Shown here piece after piece: positions 23,278 to 36,703 of a DNA stretch of 64,000 nt. Each line of letters starts with the position of its first letter. The first letter of the stretch is position 1. Position numbers and translations under genes: made by a program. The DNA is taken from contig OY744537.1 of the NCBI GenBank assembly GCA_963556195.1, positions 22,999,876 to 23,063,875 on the forward strand, given 5' to 3'. Under the pieces are notes generated by a model. That model ran no database searches and was not told where the DNA came from. It saw only the letters and a program-made list of their open reading frames with translations. This stretch comes from Sepiola atlantica. Lineage: Eukaryota > Mollusca > Cephalopoda > Sepiida > Sepiolidae.

Positions 23278-23612
<335 letters not shown>

Positions 23613-23975
23613 TAGTAATATCTAAATTCATCGATTTTTAGTAAATTGCATCTGCAACATGCAAATAACTGCGATGCCAATAACACTCACTAGCTGTAGT
23701 GGTATTGGTTCCTTAGGTTATATAAAGTGAATATCTTATGCTTATATTCTTACAAGTTATGATATCCTGGGTTTAATTATCTTATGTTGTAATTTTTATG
23801 CTTCCATTATTACTCAAAGTTATGCTTATATAGTATCTATCTTTATATCAGGTGTATAAATTGTTAACATGTAGCTGCTGAATATTGTTTCTTCTGCATA
23901 CATATACTGTGTTTTGGCATTAAATTAATTCAAAAAGTGTTGATATGCCAGAAACGAAAAAAAAAAAAAAAATAT
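23613..23975. other. no feature seen
   Basis: AT-rich DNA with no recognised repeat. Confidence 0.5.
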
Positions 23976-23979
23976 GCTA

Positions 23980-24180
23980 TACTCTGGAACTCCCTCCCTG
24001 CTCCCTGTTTTCCTGACGGTACTGACATGCAGAAATTTAAAACTAATATAAACAGACATCTCGCTGCACAGCCCTTAATTTAGGTTGACCCCCCCCCCCC
24101 CCCTCCAAAAAAAAGAAACAAAAAAACTCTCACCCTTTTTCTACAGTGGCGGGCGGCCTGCCTTGTTTGGGTGAACGATG
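23980..24180 (+). mobile_element. LINE 3' fragment, subfamily 2
   Basis: LWNSLPAPCFPDGTDMQKF-like translation, then ACAGACATCTCGCTGCACAG; same as 34505-34640 and 58310-58370. A C run follows. Confidence 0.7.
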
Positions 24181-24199
24181 TTTTCAAAAAAAAAAAAAA

Positions 24200-25085
24200 A
24201 AAAAAAATTTTTTTCAAATTTTAAAATTACAAAAAGGGTAAGCTAAGCATTATGGGATATGGAGCAGTGCATGTCAGCATCCTAATGCAATATACGACGG
24301 TGGCAAGGGTGATATGGATAGTAATGCTCTATCATTGCAATGTAATATTAAGCTTGGAAAGCATGCAAAGAAGAGTGTGACAAAATAATAAAAAGTAAAA
24401 GATTGGTTACAAGAAGATTTTGAAAACATTAGGATTAACTACTTTACTAGAGAGAAGATAAACAGGTCATTTAATTAAAACTTTTAAAATAATGGCATTT
24501 CTAATTATGGTGAGCATTTTTTTATATTTCTCTTCGATCTGGAAGGTTATTGTCAAGGCAGATTTAAAAAAAAAACCTAGATCTATTAACAAATTAAGTT
24601 TTTTTAGCTAAAAGTAAATTAAATTCGTTTCCTTTTCTTTCTTTTTTTTCTTTTAATTAATTTTTTTTTTTTTAACTATCTTCTCAATTCGATCCTTAAA
24701 AAACTAATTGCACAGAACTTTTAGACTATGAATACAATATACAATTATGGATACTGCTACAGCTTTTGAACCAGATAAAACCGACTTTTGTCAACGCAGA
24801 AATACATAAACAGCCGGAAAAAAAGCTAAATCAAAACAAACCGGCGTCAAAATCAAATCGAGGTGGATTTTCAGCAGAAATAAATAATGAAAGAAAAACA
24901 TTTACTGAATGTTTATTTTTATGATAATTTTTTTTGACAAAGAAAATCAATGAAATATTTTTTTTTTCAAATTAACATTTTTTAAATTCTTTTTTCAATA
25001 AATTGTTTTTATGAATGAACTAAAGATTGTAAAGAATATAATCAATGAAACACCTATTTTTTCTTTTTTTCTTTTTTTCTTTTGG
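24200..25085. other. no gene recognised
   Basis: AT-rich with many homopolymer runs. A diverged terminal repeat of the foldback element at 25093 (CTACAGCTTTTGAACCAG) is present at 24759. Confidence 0.5.
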
Positions 25086-25092
25086 GGTGGAT

Positions 25093-25501
25093 GGATACTA
25101 GTACAGCTTTTGAACCGGACAAAAAACGACTAGTTTATGGTTTGTTTTGGGTTAAGGATTAAAAAAAAAAAAAATGTTTTTGTCCAGCTTTATTTTTTTT
25201 TTGTGAGAAATTTTTTAATCATTTCCCCAAATTTTGCGTTTTTTATTTTTTTTAATTTTTTATTTTTAGAGTTAGCGCAGACGTGGGAAGGAGGGTTTTG
25301 AGCGTTCTTGTTGGGTACTGTCACCAGGAAATCCTCCTTCTCTGTGGGGTCATATCCTCCGAAGACCCAGAGTTGTCGTCTGCTTCTAATGCCTTCTGAT
25401 TGACTAAAAACACTTCGGCATCTTCCGGCTGTTTACGTAAACGGACGGAAGATGCCGAACAAAAAGTAAGTTTTGTCTAGTTGAAAAGCTGTACTAGTAC
25501 C
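25093..25501. mobile_element. foldback/MITE-like element with about 30-bp inverted termini
   Basis: Left end GGATACTAGTACAGCTTTTG and right end CAAAAGCTGTACTAGTA (allowing small differences) are inverted. Near the right end, 25414-25459 is itself a near-perfect palindrome (TTCGGCATCTTCCG ... CGGAAGATGCCGAA around TTTACGTAAA). No transposase. It ends 100 bp before the first visible RhoGAP exon. Confidence 0.65.
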
Positions 25502-25601
25502 CAATTATGTTTTGTTTGATGAAAGATTAATTTTTAAGAGAGCGTATAATTTTTAAAGCTCACTATTCCGTATTACCAGGTGTTCTTTTTGTCTTTGGTA
25601 G

Positions 25602-25693
25602 ATCATGGCATATTTGGTGTTCCATTACAAGTACAATTGGAGAATGACAAGAAACGGTACCCCTTTCTTGAAGTTCCTCTCTTTTTTAAACAG
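25602..25693 (+). CDS. RhoGAP gene, visible exon 1
   Basis: Acceptor TTTGGTAG, donor CAG/GTAAGC. The first two bases finish a split codon; then 30 codons from HGIFGVPL to VPLFFKQ, the start of the RhoGAP fold. Its phase-2 start proves that at least one more exon lies upstream. Confidence 0.92.
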
Positions 25694-26072
25694 GTAAGCA
25701 CATTCTAAACTGTCTCAATGTTCTAATATCACTGTGTGTGTGTGTGTACTAGTATGAAAATATACTTATTGAAAGCAAACTATACAGAAACTTATGTTTC
25801 ACTTGAAGGAGCTCATCAGGCTAACTGCATGATTAACATGCTGCAATACCTTTGATAAACAAATGATGTTTGCATTAAACTCTCGCCCCTATATATTAAA
25901 GCTTCTAGTTTTATTGCCAATAAAATTTTACTGGTTATTTTAGGATTTTCCAAAAGTACTAGAAATTAATGTAAACATTTGTTTAACCCACTCAAAAATA
26001 AGGTGTGTTGAACTCTTATTGGAAATTTTATCGGCTGATGGTAATGAATAGAGAAGGTGTGAGCTTTTTTAA

Positions 26073-26112
<40 letters not shown>

Positions 26113-26766
26113 ATAAAATGAAGTAATGAAATAAGGTGTCAATCAAATTTTATTAGAATTCAAAGTTCAAGCAAAGTATCCTTAAGTCCTTAGCTCATGA
26201 GTTTTCAAAGATAATTCTTCTCTTCAGAGGACTATTAGCGCAGTTATACTACTACAGGTAATAAAATTACGCTTTGAAAATATATAAAATTATATACAAA
26301 TACATAAAAATACATATCAAATATATCAACCCAAAAAAAATACTTTTTGTTAAATCCATACAATCCATCCAGGTCATACAAATTGAGAAACATAATCAGG
26401 AAAGACATTACTCCAAGTTATAAACAGCAGTCCAAATACGTGAAATTGAAGGAGCTGACAAAGTTATCCAGTCGCGAAATGTGTCAATATTCAATGTTAA
26501 TGATAAATAAATCAAATAATGTAGAAAGTTCAATTAAAATTCCAAAATCCCGATATGGGCAACCCAAATCAAATCAAAGTTTGTTGTTCAATTAGAAAAC
26601 CCGTTAAATCCGAACTGAGCAAAATAAGACTGAATCCCGGTCGCATCTTGCCAGCAGAGCGAAAAAAATATTAATGCTCTATCCAGTATATTGAGCTTCA
26701 GTTTTTATCCGGATGTTTCACTAATTATAAGATATTAGTTGACGCTTATATCTTTTGTTGGATTGC

Positions 26767-26820
<54 letters not shown>

Positions 26821-27716
26821 AAGAGACAAGTAAAATTAATTCCCAGGACAGTTTTGCATCACTTTTATGTCCTTTTACAAAGATTAAAATCAAGATATGA
26901 TACCAAACCTTACGTCTAGAATCCTTATTCCAATTTCGATCAAAATCCATTACATGATTTTGTATTCAAAAAAATGTCTCAAATTAAAGGCTTAAGCTTA
27001 AGAGGTTTTCAGAAGAAATTTAAATTCAGGGAGTTTTGCTTAATTGGTGTCTAATGACTATGGATCAAATTCAATGCAAATCTGATACATTTGAATTTTC
27101 AAATGGGATATTGTGCCCATATTATGACCCCTAAAACCGGTTAAAATACTTCAAAGAAACTGAAATGTGAGGAATATTTATTAATTGAAGTCTAATACCT
27201 ATTGTTAAAATTTCACAAAAATTGAAGGTATCTGAGTTTTTATGAAGCACTTACACCTCTTTTTGCATGAAACCAAATTAAACTAAATATAGCCCATATT
27301 ACCAACCCTTACGCTTAACAGCTATGTTTCAAAATTCATAACGATCAGTTAATTAGTTTAGGAGTGAATCACGTAAATACAAATATGTAGACATGTACAC
27401 ATACCTAACTTATATATATATATATATATGAAAAAAAGAAAACCAAAAATATTCATCAACATTTCGTCACTATTTCAAGACTTCCTCAAGATTATTGGTT
27501 TGAAGAAATTACACACAAGTAAAAAATATTTTAAACAGTGGTAGTAAGAGGAGAAAACCCCCAAAAGGCCGCTTATGAAAAGATAAATTATGAGCTACAA
27601 ATTAGATGGTAGCAGTGGGAGAAATTGAGTTTACTGTGGAAACTTTCATCTGTTCTTTCAATTTCTTTATTTTCATATATCGGTAAATACCTGTAATTCC
27701 TCTTTGTCTCACAAAC

Positions 27717-27764
<48 letters not shown>

Positions 27765-28153
27765 GTTTGTGAGACAAAGAGGAATTACAGGTATTTACCG
27801 ATATATGAAAATAAAGAAATTTGAAGCTCCTCGTTAAAAAGTAGAGCACTGTAAAATGGTAGTAGTAACACAGCGTAGCGTCACTTGCTTTATGCATCGT
27901 TCCTTCCCTTATAGAAGTTTGAATGCCTGTACGCTTTCGCCGCCGTTATTGTGTTAAAATTATCATTGTTTATAAGCTGTTCAGAACTGGCCTAGCGGTT
28001 AGCGACGTCGGACTGTAGGTTGAAAAAATACTTGTAGTCCAGGGTTTCGAATCGTGTGACCAGTGGTGAATAGTCGTACTTCTATGCTGATGAGTCTTGA
28101 TTGAAAAGAGACGAAACGTATACGTCCATAGATAAAAATATAAACAATAACAA

Positions 28154-28190
<37 letters not shown>

Positions 28191-30849
28191 ATATAAAAAA
28201 AAAATTACGACTTTAAACCATGTGATGTTAATGCATATGCCACTTTAATTTCAGTCTATTGTTCAATAAGATATGATTTTTTTCTGTCAGTTTTCTTATG
28301 TGATCTATGCCTTCATTTTAATCTTTACAAAACCTTTTGCCCAGTTGATAGACTTCTTGATGGATTATGGTGTCCATGTGGAAGGAATTCTGAGAATCCC
28401 AGGATCATTTGGAAGAATTAAGGTAAGTGTAATACGGTATTGTCATAAGTTACCTCCCTTGTTGAAGATATCAACTTCATTGAAGATTTCTTTGAATAAG
28501 AATTTTCCCATTCATAGATAATCATAAATAGGCATGTGTCTGTATAAAACCATAATAAGCTGAATAAAGCTTCAAGCAATATCGCTCTCATATTTTTATT
28601 ACAGTAAGATTTTTTCTTTTATAATCTAATAATTTAAAATATTCAACCATTTATTTTTTTAATATGAATATTTATATTGAAGGTCTAGTCTATAAATAAC
28701 CATAAATAATTATGTCTGTACAAAATTATAAGTTAAATAAAGTTTCATAAGCAATGTCGCTCTCATATATTTTTATTGGAGTAAAATTTTTCCTTTATAA
28801 CCTTTCTAATAATTTAAAATATTCAACCACTTATTTTTTAATATGAATATTTATATTGCAGATCCATAGCTTTTCCAACAGTGTTAGAGTGGGTAGCTGT
28901 TGCCTTAAGGTGCGTAAATAGTTTAGCTGGGTAGCGGTTGCTCCTCTTTTTAGTGGAACAATAGTCACTCACATACACTGTGTAAGGGAAATAACCATGT
29001 AAGTACCTATATCTGTTAGAAATCACATAATGCATGTGACTTACTTCCGGCTAGGGTAAGTTGAGGTTTTCAGAGGGAATTTTGTTTCATAAAAATTTTG
29101 CCTTAGTGATTTCTCGATACTTGTTATAGGTCACAAGTAGATTTATTTTCCCGACTTTCTCATGAAATTTCTGGACTTTACAAAATCTCTTATTGCAAAA
29201 GTATTAATTATTGCATTAAATCCTTTTATGTAAATAGTGTTGGATCCTTGTCTTGTCCTTAATTATCTTACATCCATCTTACTGGACTCAGGCAATTATT
29301 TAAAAGCACACAGTGTTTTGAAGTCCAATAAAAACTAACGTTTATTTAACTATCAGTCGAAACTTTTGTTCATTTTTTTTACCAGAAGAAGCATCAGGAA
29401 GTCCTACATTGAAACTAATTGACGCAACTTAAGATAACAGGGATTAATTAGATTTCAGGCACCCCAAAACATACAAATAAGAAAAGGACAGATTCACGTT
29501 GATACCAGTTGCTTTTACTTCCGGTTACTCGTGCACATTGAATCTGTAAACAGACGGACAATACTCAAAACTTTTTTTTTAAATTAAAATTATTCTGGGT
29601 TTTTTTAGTGTGTTGATGGTATTTCACATATTAAAGTACATTGAATTTACCCATTGCTTGTAAGATTCAGAATTTAGACTGTTGTTCTCAATATTGTTAT
29701 GTTCACAATGTATCGGCTGTTGTACTCTCCGGCCTTCTTCAGGTGTCTTTTATTGTTGTAGTTAATAATCTTCTCGAAATGTTGTCTTTAGCTTTCAGAT
29801 GTGCAATACATTTATATTCAGGCAACAAAAAGGTTTGGTGTTATGAAATGAAAAAGATTTAAAAAAAAAAAAAATTTTTATTATAGAATTTGCGAACAGA
29901 TCTGGAAGAACAGTTTTATCAAGGAAGATTTGATTGGAAATCTATGAGTCCAAATGATGGATCTGCTTTGATGAAGCAGTTTTTAAGAGACTTACCCAAC
30001 CCACTGCTCACTCACGAATACAAAGAATCTTTTGCTCAAGTACAATGTAAGCATCTTTAAAATAACATTTTTAAAATCGCTTCTTTGGTGGCATTATTGT
30101 AATTTTTTTTTTTTTTTGACGTATTAATAATTATGATTAAAAAACATTGGAAATTTTTTTTCTTTTTAATGTAAATAAAATCCGTGATCCATAATGTATA
30201 ATGTTTCATATTTTGATGTAATGAAAGGTTATATCCTCAGTCCTGGGAGGCCATCCTCCAATGCAGTACTTCCTCTATTGCACTAAAGGAGAAAGGAAGG
30301 TTCCTTGTCTGTCGCCTGAGACACTCTTACTTGTGTGTAGTAGATTGTTTTGTACCACAACCAACACTCCAACCCCACCCCTCACATACACATCATTTAG
30401 GAACCAAATGGCACAATAAGAATTTATTAGCATTTAATGCTTAATTTACATTTCTTAGGGTTTTTTTTTGGGGGGGGCGTATCTACATAAATTAAATATA
30501 GATGTTATATATATATATTTTTTTCTAACTTTTATTTATTTATATTTTCAGTCATTTCCAATTTGAGGGATCAGATGAAAGCATTAAATCTCCTTATCAT
30601 GGCACTTCCAGATGCCCACAGAAATTCTCTTGAGGTTCGTATTGAAATCAGAAGTTTATGGGTAGTTCCCAAGAGCAATTGTTTATATGGTATGGACATT
30701 AAGACCAGTCTGGACCCCATATAAAAAAAGAACAGTTGGTCGGTTTGCTTTGCTACATGACATAAGAGAGATTTGAAGATTGAAGTTAAGTTCATCCATA
30801 AGATGTGGAAATCACATAGAAACAATTGAAATTAAAAAGCTAATCACAA

Positions 30850-30911
<62 letters not shown>

Positions 30912-30987
30912 AGACAAACACAGGCAAAGGGAGTGGTAAAAATGTGTGTGTGTGTAATATATACAGTTGCTGGTGCACACTTGTATG

Positions 30988-31026
<39 letters not shown>

Positions 31027-34000
31027 GCACACAAGTGTGTACCAGCACTTATCCTGTGGCTTAGTGGAGAGAGCTGCTGACTATCAACTAGATAGTTGAA
31101 GGTTCAATCCTTGGTTTGGGATGAGTGTTAGTCTAGCCTCACTGAAGAGCTGTGATACAGCGAAACAGTCTTTGGATGACTATGTAAAGTTCTCTTGGGG
31201 CTATTTCACCGCTTTTACTAATACTTTTGGGGAAAGGTATGAATCCACATATCCTTCATCCAGCTGTGGATTAAATAGTAGGGTAGACTAGACTCTCGAG
31301 CCGTGGTTGTACAACCAGTTTAGGAGAAGGAAAACTCTGAAATAACACAAGGCATTATTTGCCCCTGGATCAAGCAATGTCAGTTCAAGAGCGGTTCAGT
31401 TGGGATTACATCTTCATTTTTAAACCATATCTCATGATCTGTGTCAGTGGCAAAAATACAGTGACCATGGAATATATTTCCAACAATATGTCATGTATAA
31501 CACTGCTTATTGGTAGACACTTACTTTGCATAGGTAGTACAATTATTAAATGAAACAATTAATAGTATACTGTTTCTATGTTGGTATCAATGCCGGCATG
31601 CCTCAAGGATCCATTCTGGGTTCAACCCTCTTTCTAATCTTCATTCTAAGGTGCTTGACAAAGCTTCAATCTATGGTTCCACCTTCTAAAACATTTTACA
31701 ACATAAACTTGTCTAGCTACAACCACTGTAAATAATTTTCCTTTCTTCCTCTGTGTACCAAAAACTAAACAGAACTTCCATGAACAAAGTTTCTTTCCAA
31801 GAACTATCCGTCTGTGGAACACAGTACAACAGGGCTACTTCCCAGCTGACTACAGCATGGTCGTTTTCAAGTCCAATGTTAACAAATTCTTGTTGAACCG
31901 TCCTCTTAAATAATCAAACTCTGCCCAGTTTCAACCATCGTTACCAATCCTCACGGTGTTGTCTCACCGTCCACCTGAGAAACTCATTGACCTTAGTGAC
32001 TTTTGAGCCTTGATCAGTGCTAACCTGTTAGCACATTAAAAATAAATGCACATTTCTTGAGATCAGCAAAACTTGAAATGAACCTTTTTAGATTCAAACT
32101 GACACAAAATGTGCATTAATTTATTTAAAATGATATTGGTTTATGTGAATAAGTGGAAAAAATACTTTCTGTAAGAAACTGAAAAATTCTTTATGGCGCA
32201 ATAAGGTGTCAATGACGGCCTAAAACTCGAGAGGAACTCTTGTTCAGACTGGAATAACATTGACAAAACTACCAAAACACTCTCGCAACGGCACAAATCT
32301 CTTTCTCATCTGTTCACGTCCACCTCTATTTTTAGTCTGCCTCATTCCTGTTGCAGCTCGTCTTTTATAACAGGTTGGTTTCCATGCATGCAAATTACTA
32401 GCACTTACAAAAACCCACAAGTTTGAGCATGCACTTTTTCCCCTCTTGCAAATGGCCACTCAACAAGCCAGACATCACGGGTGCTTCAAATCTGATAGTG
32501 CACATCTCTGTCATCACACTTTCATCTTAAAATAGGCAAAGGTGTTCCATGGACGGCAACTTGTATTTCAAAAGACTTCAATGAAACTTATTTTACCCTC
32601 TTTTATTCAGTATAGCTTAAAGGTGTTACTATGCTGCATATGTTAGATAGCGATGGGGAGCTGAAAGATACAAAATGCTCTGATTGGTCGAGAAGGATCG
32701 CACGCTGCCGAGAGGCATTCTGAAATAGTCAGCAGATCAAGTAGATAGTTGATGTTTAGCGGCAATGGCCTACAGAAACCCATCTGGGGGTTCTCTCTCG
32801 AGAGAGCCGCTTAATGGTAAAGCAAACTTTCTAGGAGGCTATGATGTAACCAACAACCGCAACTGGAGATGAGTGTTTTCAGAAGTAAATCAATTAGTAT
32901 TATGACGATTCGACTTTGTTTGTATCTATCTATTCATCCTAAGCTAACTTTCAGCTATAAAGAGACAAAATCAAAATGGCAACTGAACTCATCAAATAAA
33001 GCCACTGAGATGATCAATGGAGAAGGAATATTAGAATATTCTAGGCTGTTGCTATGACCTGCATAGCACGCAAAACTTAAAATTTGCTATTTAAAAAAAA
33101 AGTACCAGTTTATACCCGCTCCTTGAGAAGTGTTAGTACAGTACCTGGATATGTCAATTTCCGTCCTTATGTAGTTTTTACCACTTTATAGGTAGTATGA
33201 AAAATATATTTGTGAAATTCCGTATTTCACAAATTGTTTTTGGATTTAATGTAGAAAAAAAATAAGCTACTTAGTATTTGTATGAGAGAGTAAGTAACTA
33301 CGATGAATGTATTTTTGTGTTGTTTTTATTGTTTTTATTGCTAAAAAACATTAGAAATTGTTTGTAAGCAAAAATAATTTGCTTTGAACTAATACTAAAT
33401 ACCATTTATGTCTACTTTATTTGCGGATTAATAATAAAAAAAAAGTCATTTAGTTTAAAAAAAGTATATTTATTTAATGTTTGTTTTATATTATGTTAAT
33501 TTCTTTAAATTTATAAAATATGCATCTAGTTATAAAAAATCCTTTAGTAATGTGTACTCTGCCTATTCCTTTTTTTGTCAACCGATCATGTATTTATGTA
33601 TTGTTTTTATTTGCAAAAAAAAACATTAGAAATTGTTTGTAAGCAAAAATAATTCACTTTGAACTAATACTAAATACCCGTTGTCTACTTTTTTGAAGAT
33701 TATTACAAAAAGAAGCTTACTTAATTTAAAAAAAATGTTTATGCAATGTTTTTTTATGTTATTATGTTATGTTAATTTCTTTAAATTTATAAAACACGTA
33801 TCGAGTTAAAAATAAAATCCTTTACGCGAGATTCGAACTCGGGTATTGATACTGCAAAAACTACTGCCTTATTAATGTGTACTCTGCCGATTCCTTTTTT
33901 GTCAACCAATCACATGTTCCTATGTGTGTACGGACAGACAAACTCCAAAAACAGCATAACTTTTTAATAACATATAGATGAAAGTCTTTCTCATTTGCTA

Positions 34001-34951
34001 TTTACAAAATGATTATCAAATGACTTTGTTTCCTTTACTTTCAGCTCCTTTTAAGGTTTCTCCAAAAAGTTGTTGCTTACAAGAATGAGAACAAAATGAG
34101 TCTGTCCAACGTGGCTATGATAATGGCCCCCAATCTTTTTCTTCCTTCTTCATCCAAAAAATTAAAAAACTTTAAAGATTGGGAACTTTCTATTGCCGTG
34201 CCTGCCAACATTGTTCAACTGATGGTGAAATACCTGGACATTCTGTGGACAGTAAGTTCATTTCATTTTTTTTTTTTTATAAAGGAAAATATTATTACCG
34301 GTGCAAAAAAGAGTTTCTACCCTAGCAAATCCCGTACTGTCTGTTAATCTCCAGCCCCTGCCACATCGCTGCAGTGTGCATCCCTGTGCTTGTTTTACAA
34401 GTACTTTTATAGAATATGCTCCAATGAACTGACTGAACGAAAATATATTCAACCTACCTGACTTGCAGCAAAATCCCACCCCTTCATTGTAAATGCCAGA
34501 TTTTCTACTAATAGCTTCTTTCCTCGGACCGCTTGCCTTTGAAATTCCCTCCCTGCTCCTTGTTTTCCTGACCATACCAACATGCGGAAATTTAAATTTA
34601 ATGTCATCATGCTGCCTAACTTCTCACTCAGGTTGACTCCCCAGTGGCAATATGCCTTGTTTGAGGCAACAAAAAAATGAGGGGGGGGGGGCATACCAAC
34701 AAAATGCTTTGATTGGTCGAGCAAGATCATGTGTTATGAAAGAGATATTTTGAAAATGCTAGCAATTGGTGTATCGAGTTATTCATTGTAGAATAATTTT
34801 TGAGAAGCAAAATGAAATACACACACTAAATCAAGTAAAGGAAAAATATAAAACATGTGTGAAGTTAACAAATTTGCTGGAACTGAAAAAGAATAAAATT
34901 ATATTGCGGCCAAAATCAGTCAGTTCGCTATTAGGAGTAGTCTTATAGCTT

Positions 34952-34990
<39 letters not shown>

Positions 34991-36649
34991 ATAAATATTT
35001 GTTTTTTTGTTTATTATCTATGTACGTATACGTTTTGTCCTTTTTAATCGGGACTCATCAGCATAGAGATATAACTATTCACTACTGGTCGCGTGATTCG
35101 AAACCCTGAGCTACGAGTATTTTACAACTCAAATCCCGACACCTAGAGCCATTCAGCCACGGCTGGATAGCTAAATAAACGTTGATAATTTTAACACTTA
35201 TTTCGTCAGTTTAACGTCATAAGAGCATTCAACTTAATGAAAGGAACGATGCATTTATAGCTAGTGATGTCATGCTGTGTTAATACTACACTTACAGTGC
35301 CCATCTAGAGGGTTTTCTAGGGGCTACAAATAATAAATATTTGTTTTTTTGTTTATTATCTATGTACGTATACGTTTTGTCCTTTTTTAATCGGGACTCA
35401 TCAGCATAGAGATATAACTATTCACTACTGGTCGCATGATTCGAAACCCCGGGCTACGAGTATTTTACAACTCAAATCCCGACACCTAGAACAATTCGGC
35501 CACCGCTGGATGGCTAAATAAACAGTGATAATTTTAACACTTATTATATATATATATATAGATATATATAGAATTATAAAAGAAAAAACTATACACACAT
35601 TAAGGTTGTACACATTATAACTTATTTCGACTCCTTAATTAGGTCTCCTCAGATGTATAAACAACCACGTCAAAAAACCAAACTAAGGGGTCGAAATAAG
35701 TTATAATGTGTACAACCTTAATGTGTGTATAGTTTTTTCTTTTTATAATTCTGTTTTGCTCTGTTTAAATTACATTGAGCTCTGTTATTCAGATTCTCAA
35801 CACAAAATTGAAATCTACACACTATAGATATATATATATATATATATATATGCATGAACGCACACATATCAATATACATATCAACAACACACATGGCTGC
35901 TGCTAATATCTGAATACCACCGCATATCTGTGCTGCTGTTGCTTTCTTCTGAGCAACATACATATATGCACATACACACATCAATACACATTCATTGAAT
36001 GTATGCATATCGACATGGTGTTTAACAGCAGTGATCTACAGAAGCCTGTCTGAGGTTTCAATCCCTGGATTTGCTATGCAACTAACCCCTAACCCCTGCC
36101 AAAGAGATTAGTTTGCAGAATTAAATAAATTAATCATATAAATATTGCACGGTGACCACATTCATCCATTCATCTAAAGCCAACTTCTAGCTACAAAGAG
36201 AGAAAATCAAGATGGCAACCCAGTTCATCACATGGTGTCTATAAACCAAATAAAACCACTGAGACAACCACTGGGAAAGAATACCGATGATATTTATTGC
36301 TATAACTAACATAGTCTGCAACATAAACATTTGAAGATATAAAGAACTTGAAGCATAAAAACTTTTACCAAAATGACCGGATTCGGCATTAGATAACCCG
36401 AAAAGGGTTGATATGTCGTAAAACAAAACAACCAAACCAAACACTATGAATAAATATTTGAAAATATAAAGAACTTGAAGCATAAAAACTTTTACCAAAA
36501 TGACTGGATTCGGCATTAAATAACCTGAAAAGGGTTGATATGTCATAAAACAAAACCCAACCAAACCATAACTCTTTGGGGTCACGGGTCATCTATGTAG
36601 ACTGTGAAACAAAATTTAAGTAGTATACTATTGTATGGGTGTGTGTGTG

Positions 36650-36703
<54 letters not shown>

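Larger units (their letters stand above)
27985..28190 (+). mobile_element. composite SINE: tRNA-like head plus hammerhead ribozyme
   Basis: Head: TGGCCTAGCGGTTAGCGAC (box A-like, about 27989-28007) and GTCCAGGGTTTCGAATCGTG (box B-like, with one extra T). About 30 nt later comes the hammerhead at 28081-28132, then an A-rich end and a TA tract (28159-28190). Inverted relatives are at 34991-35205 and 35335-35540, so head and ribozyme move as one unit. No ORF. Confidence 0.75.

Noticed and set aside
30780..31064. Overlapping open frames on both strands over CT and TA arrays
   Set aside because: Ser-Leu and Arg-Glu repeats come from the microsatellite.
34096..34347. Start-to-stop frame that runs from exon 5 into the intron
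   Set aside because: Its first half is the exon; the rest is read-through beyond the GTAAGT donor.
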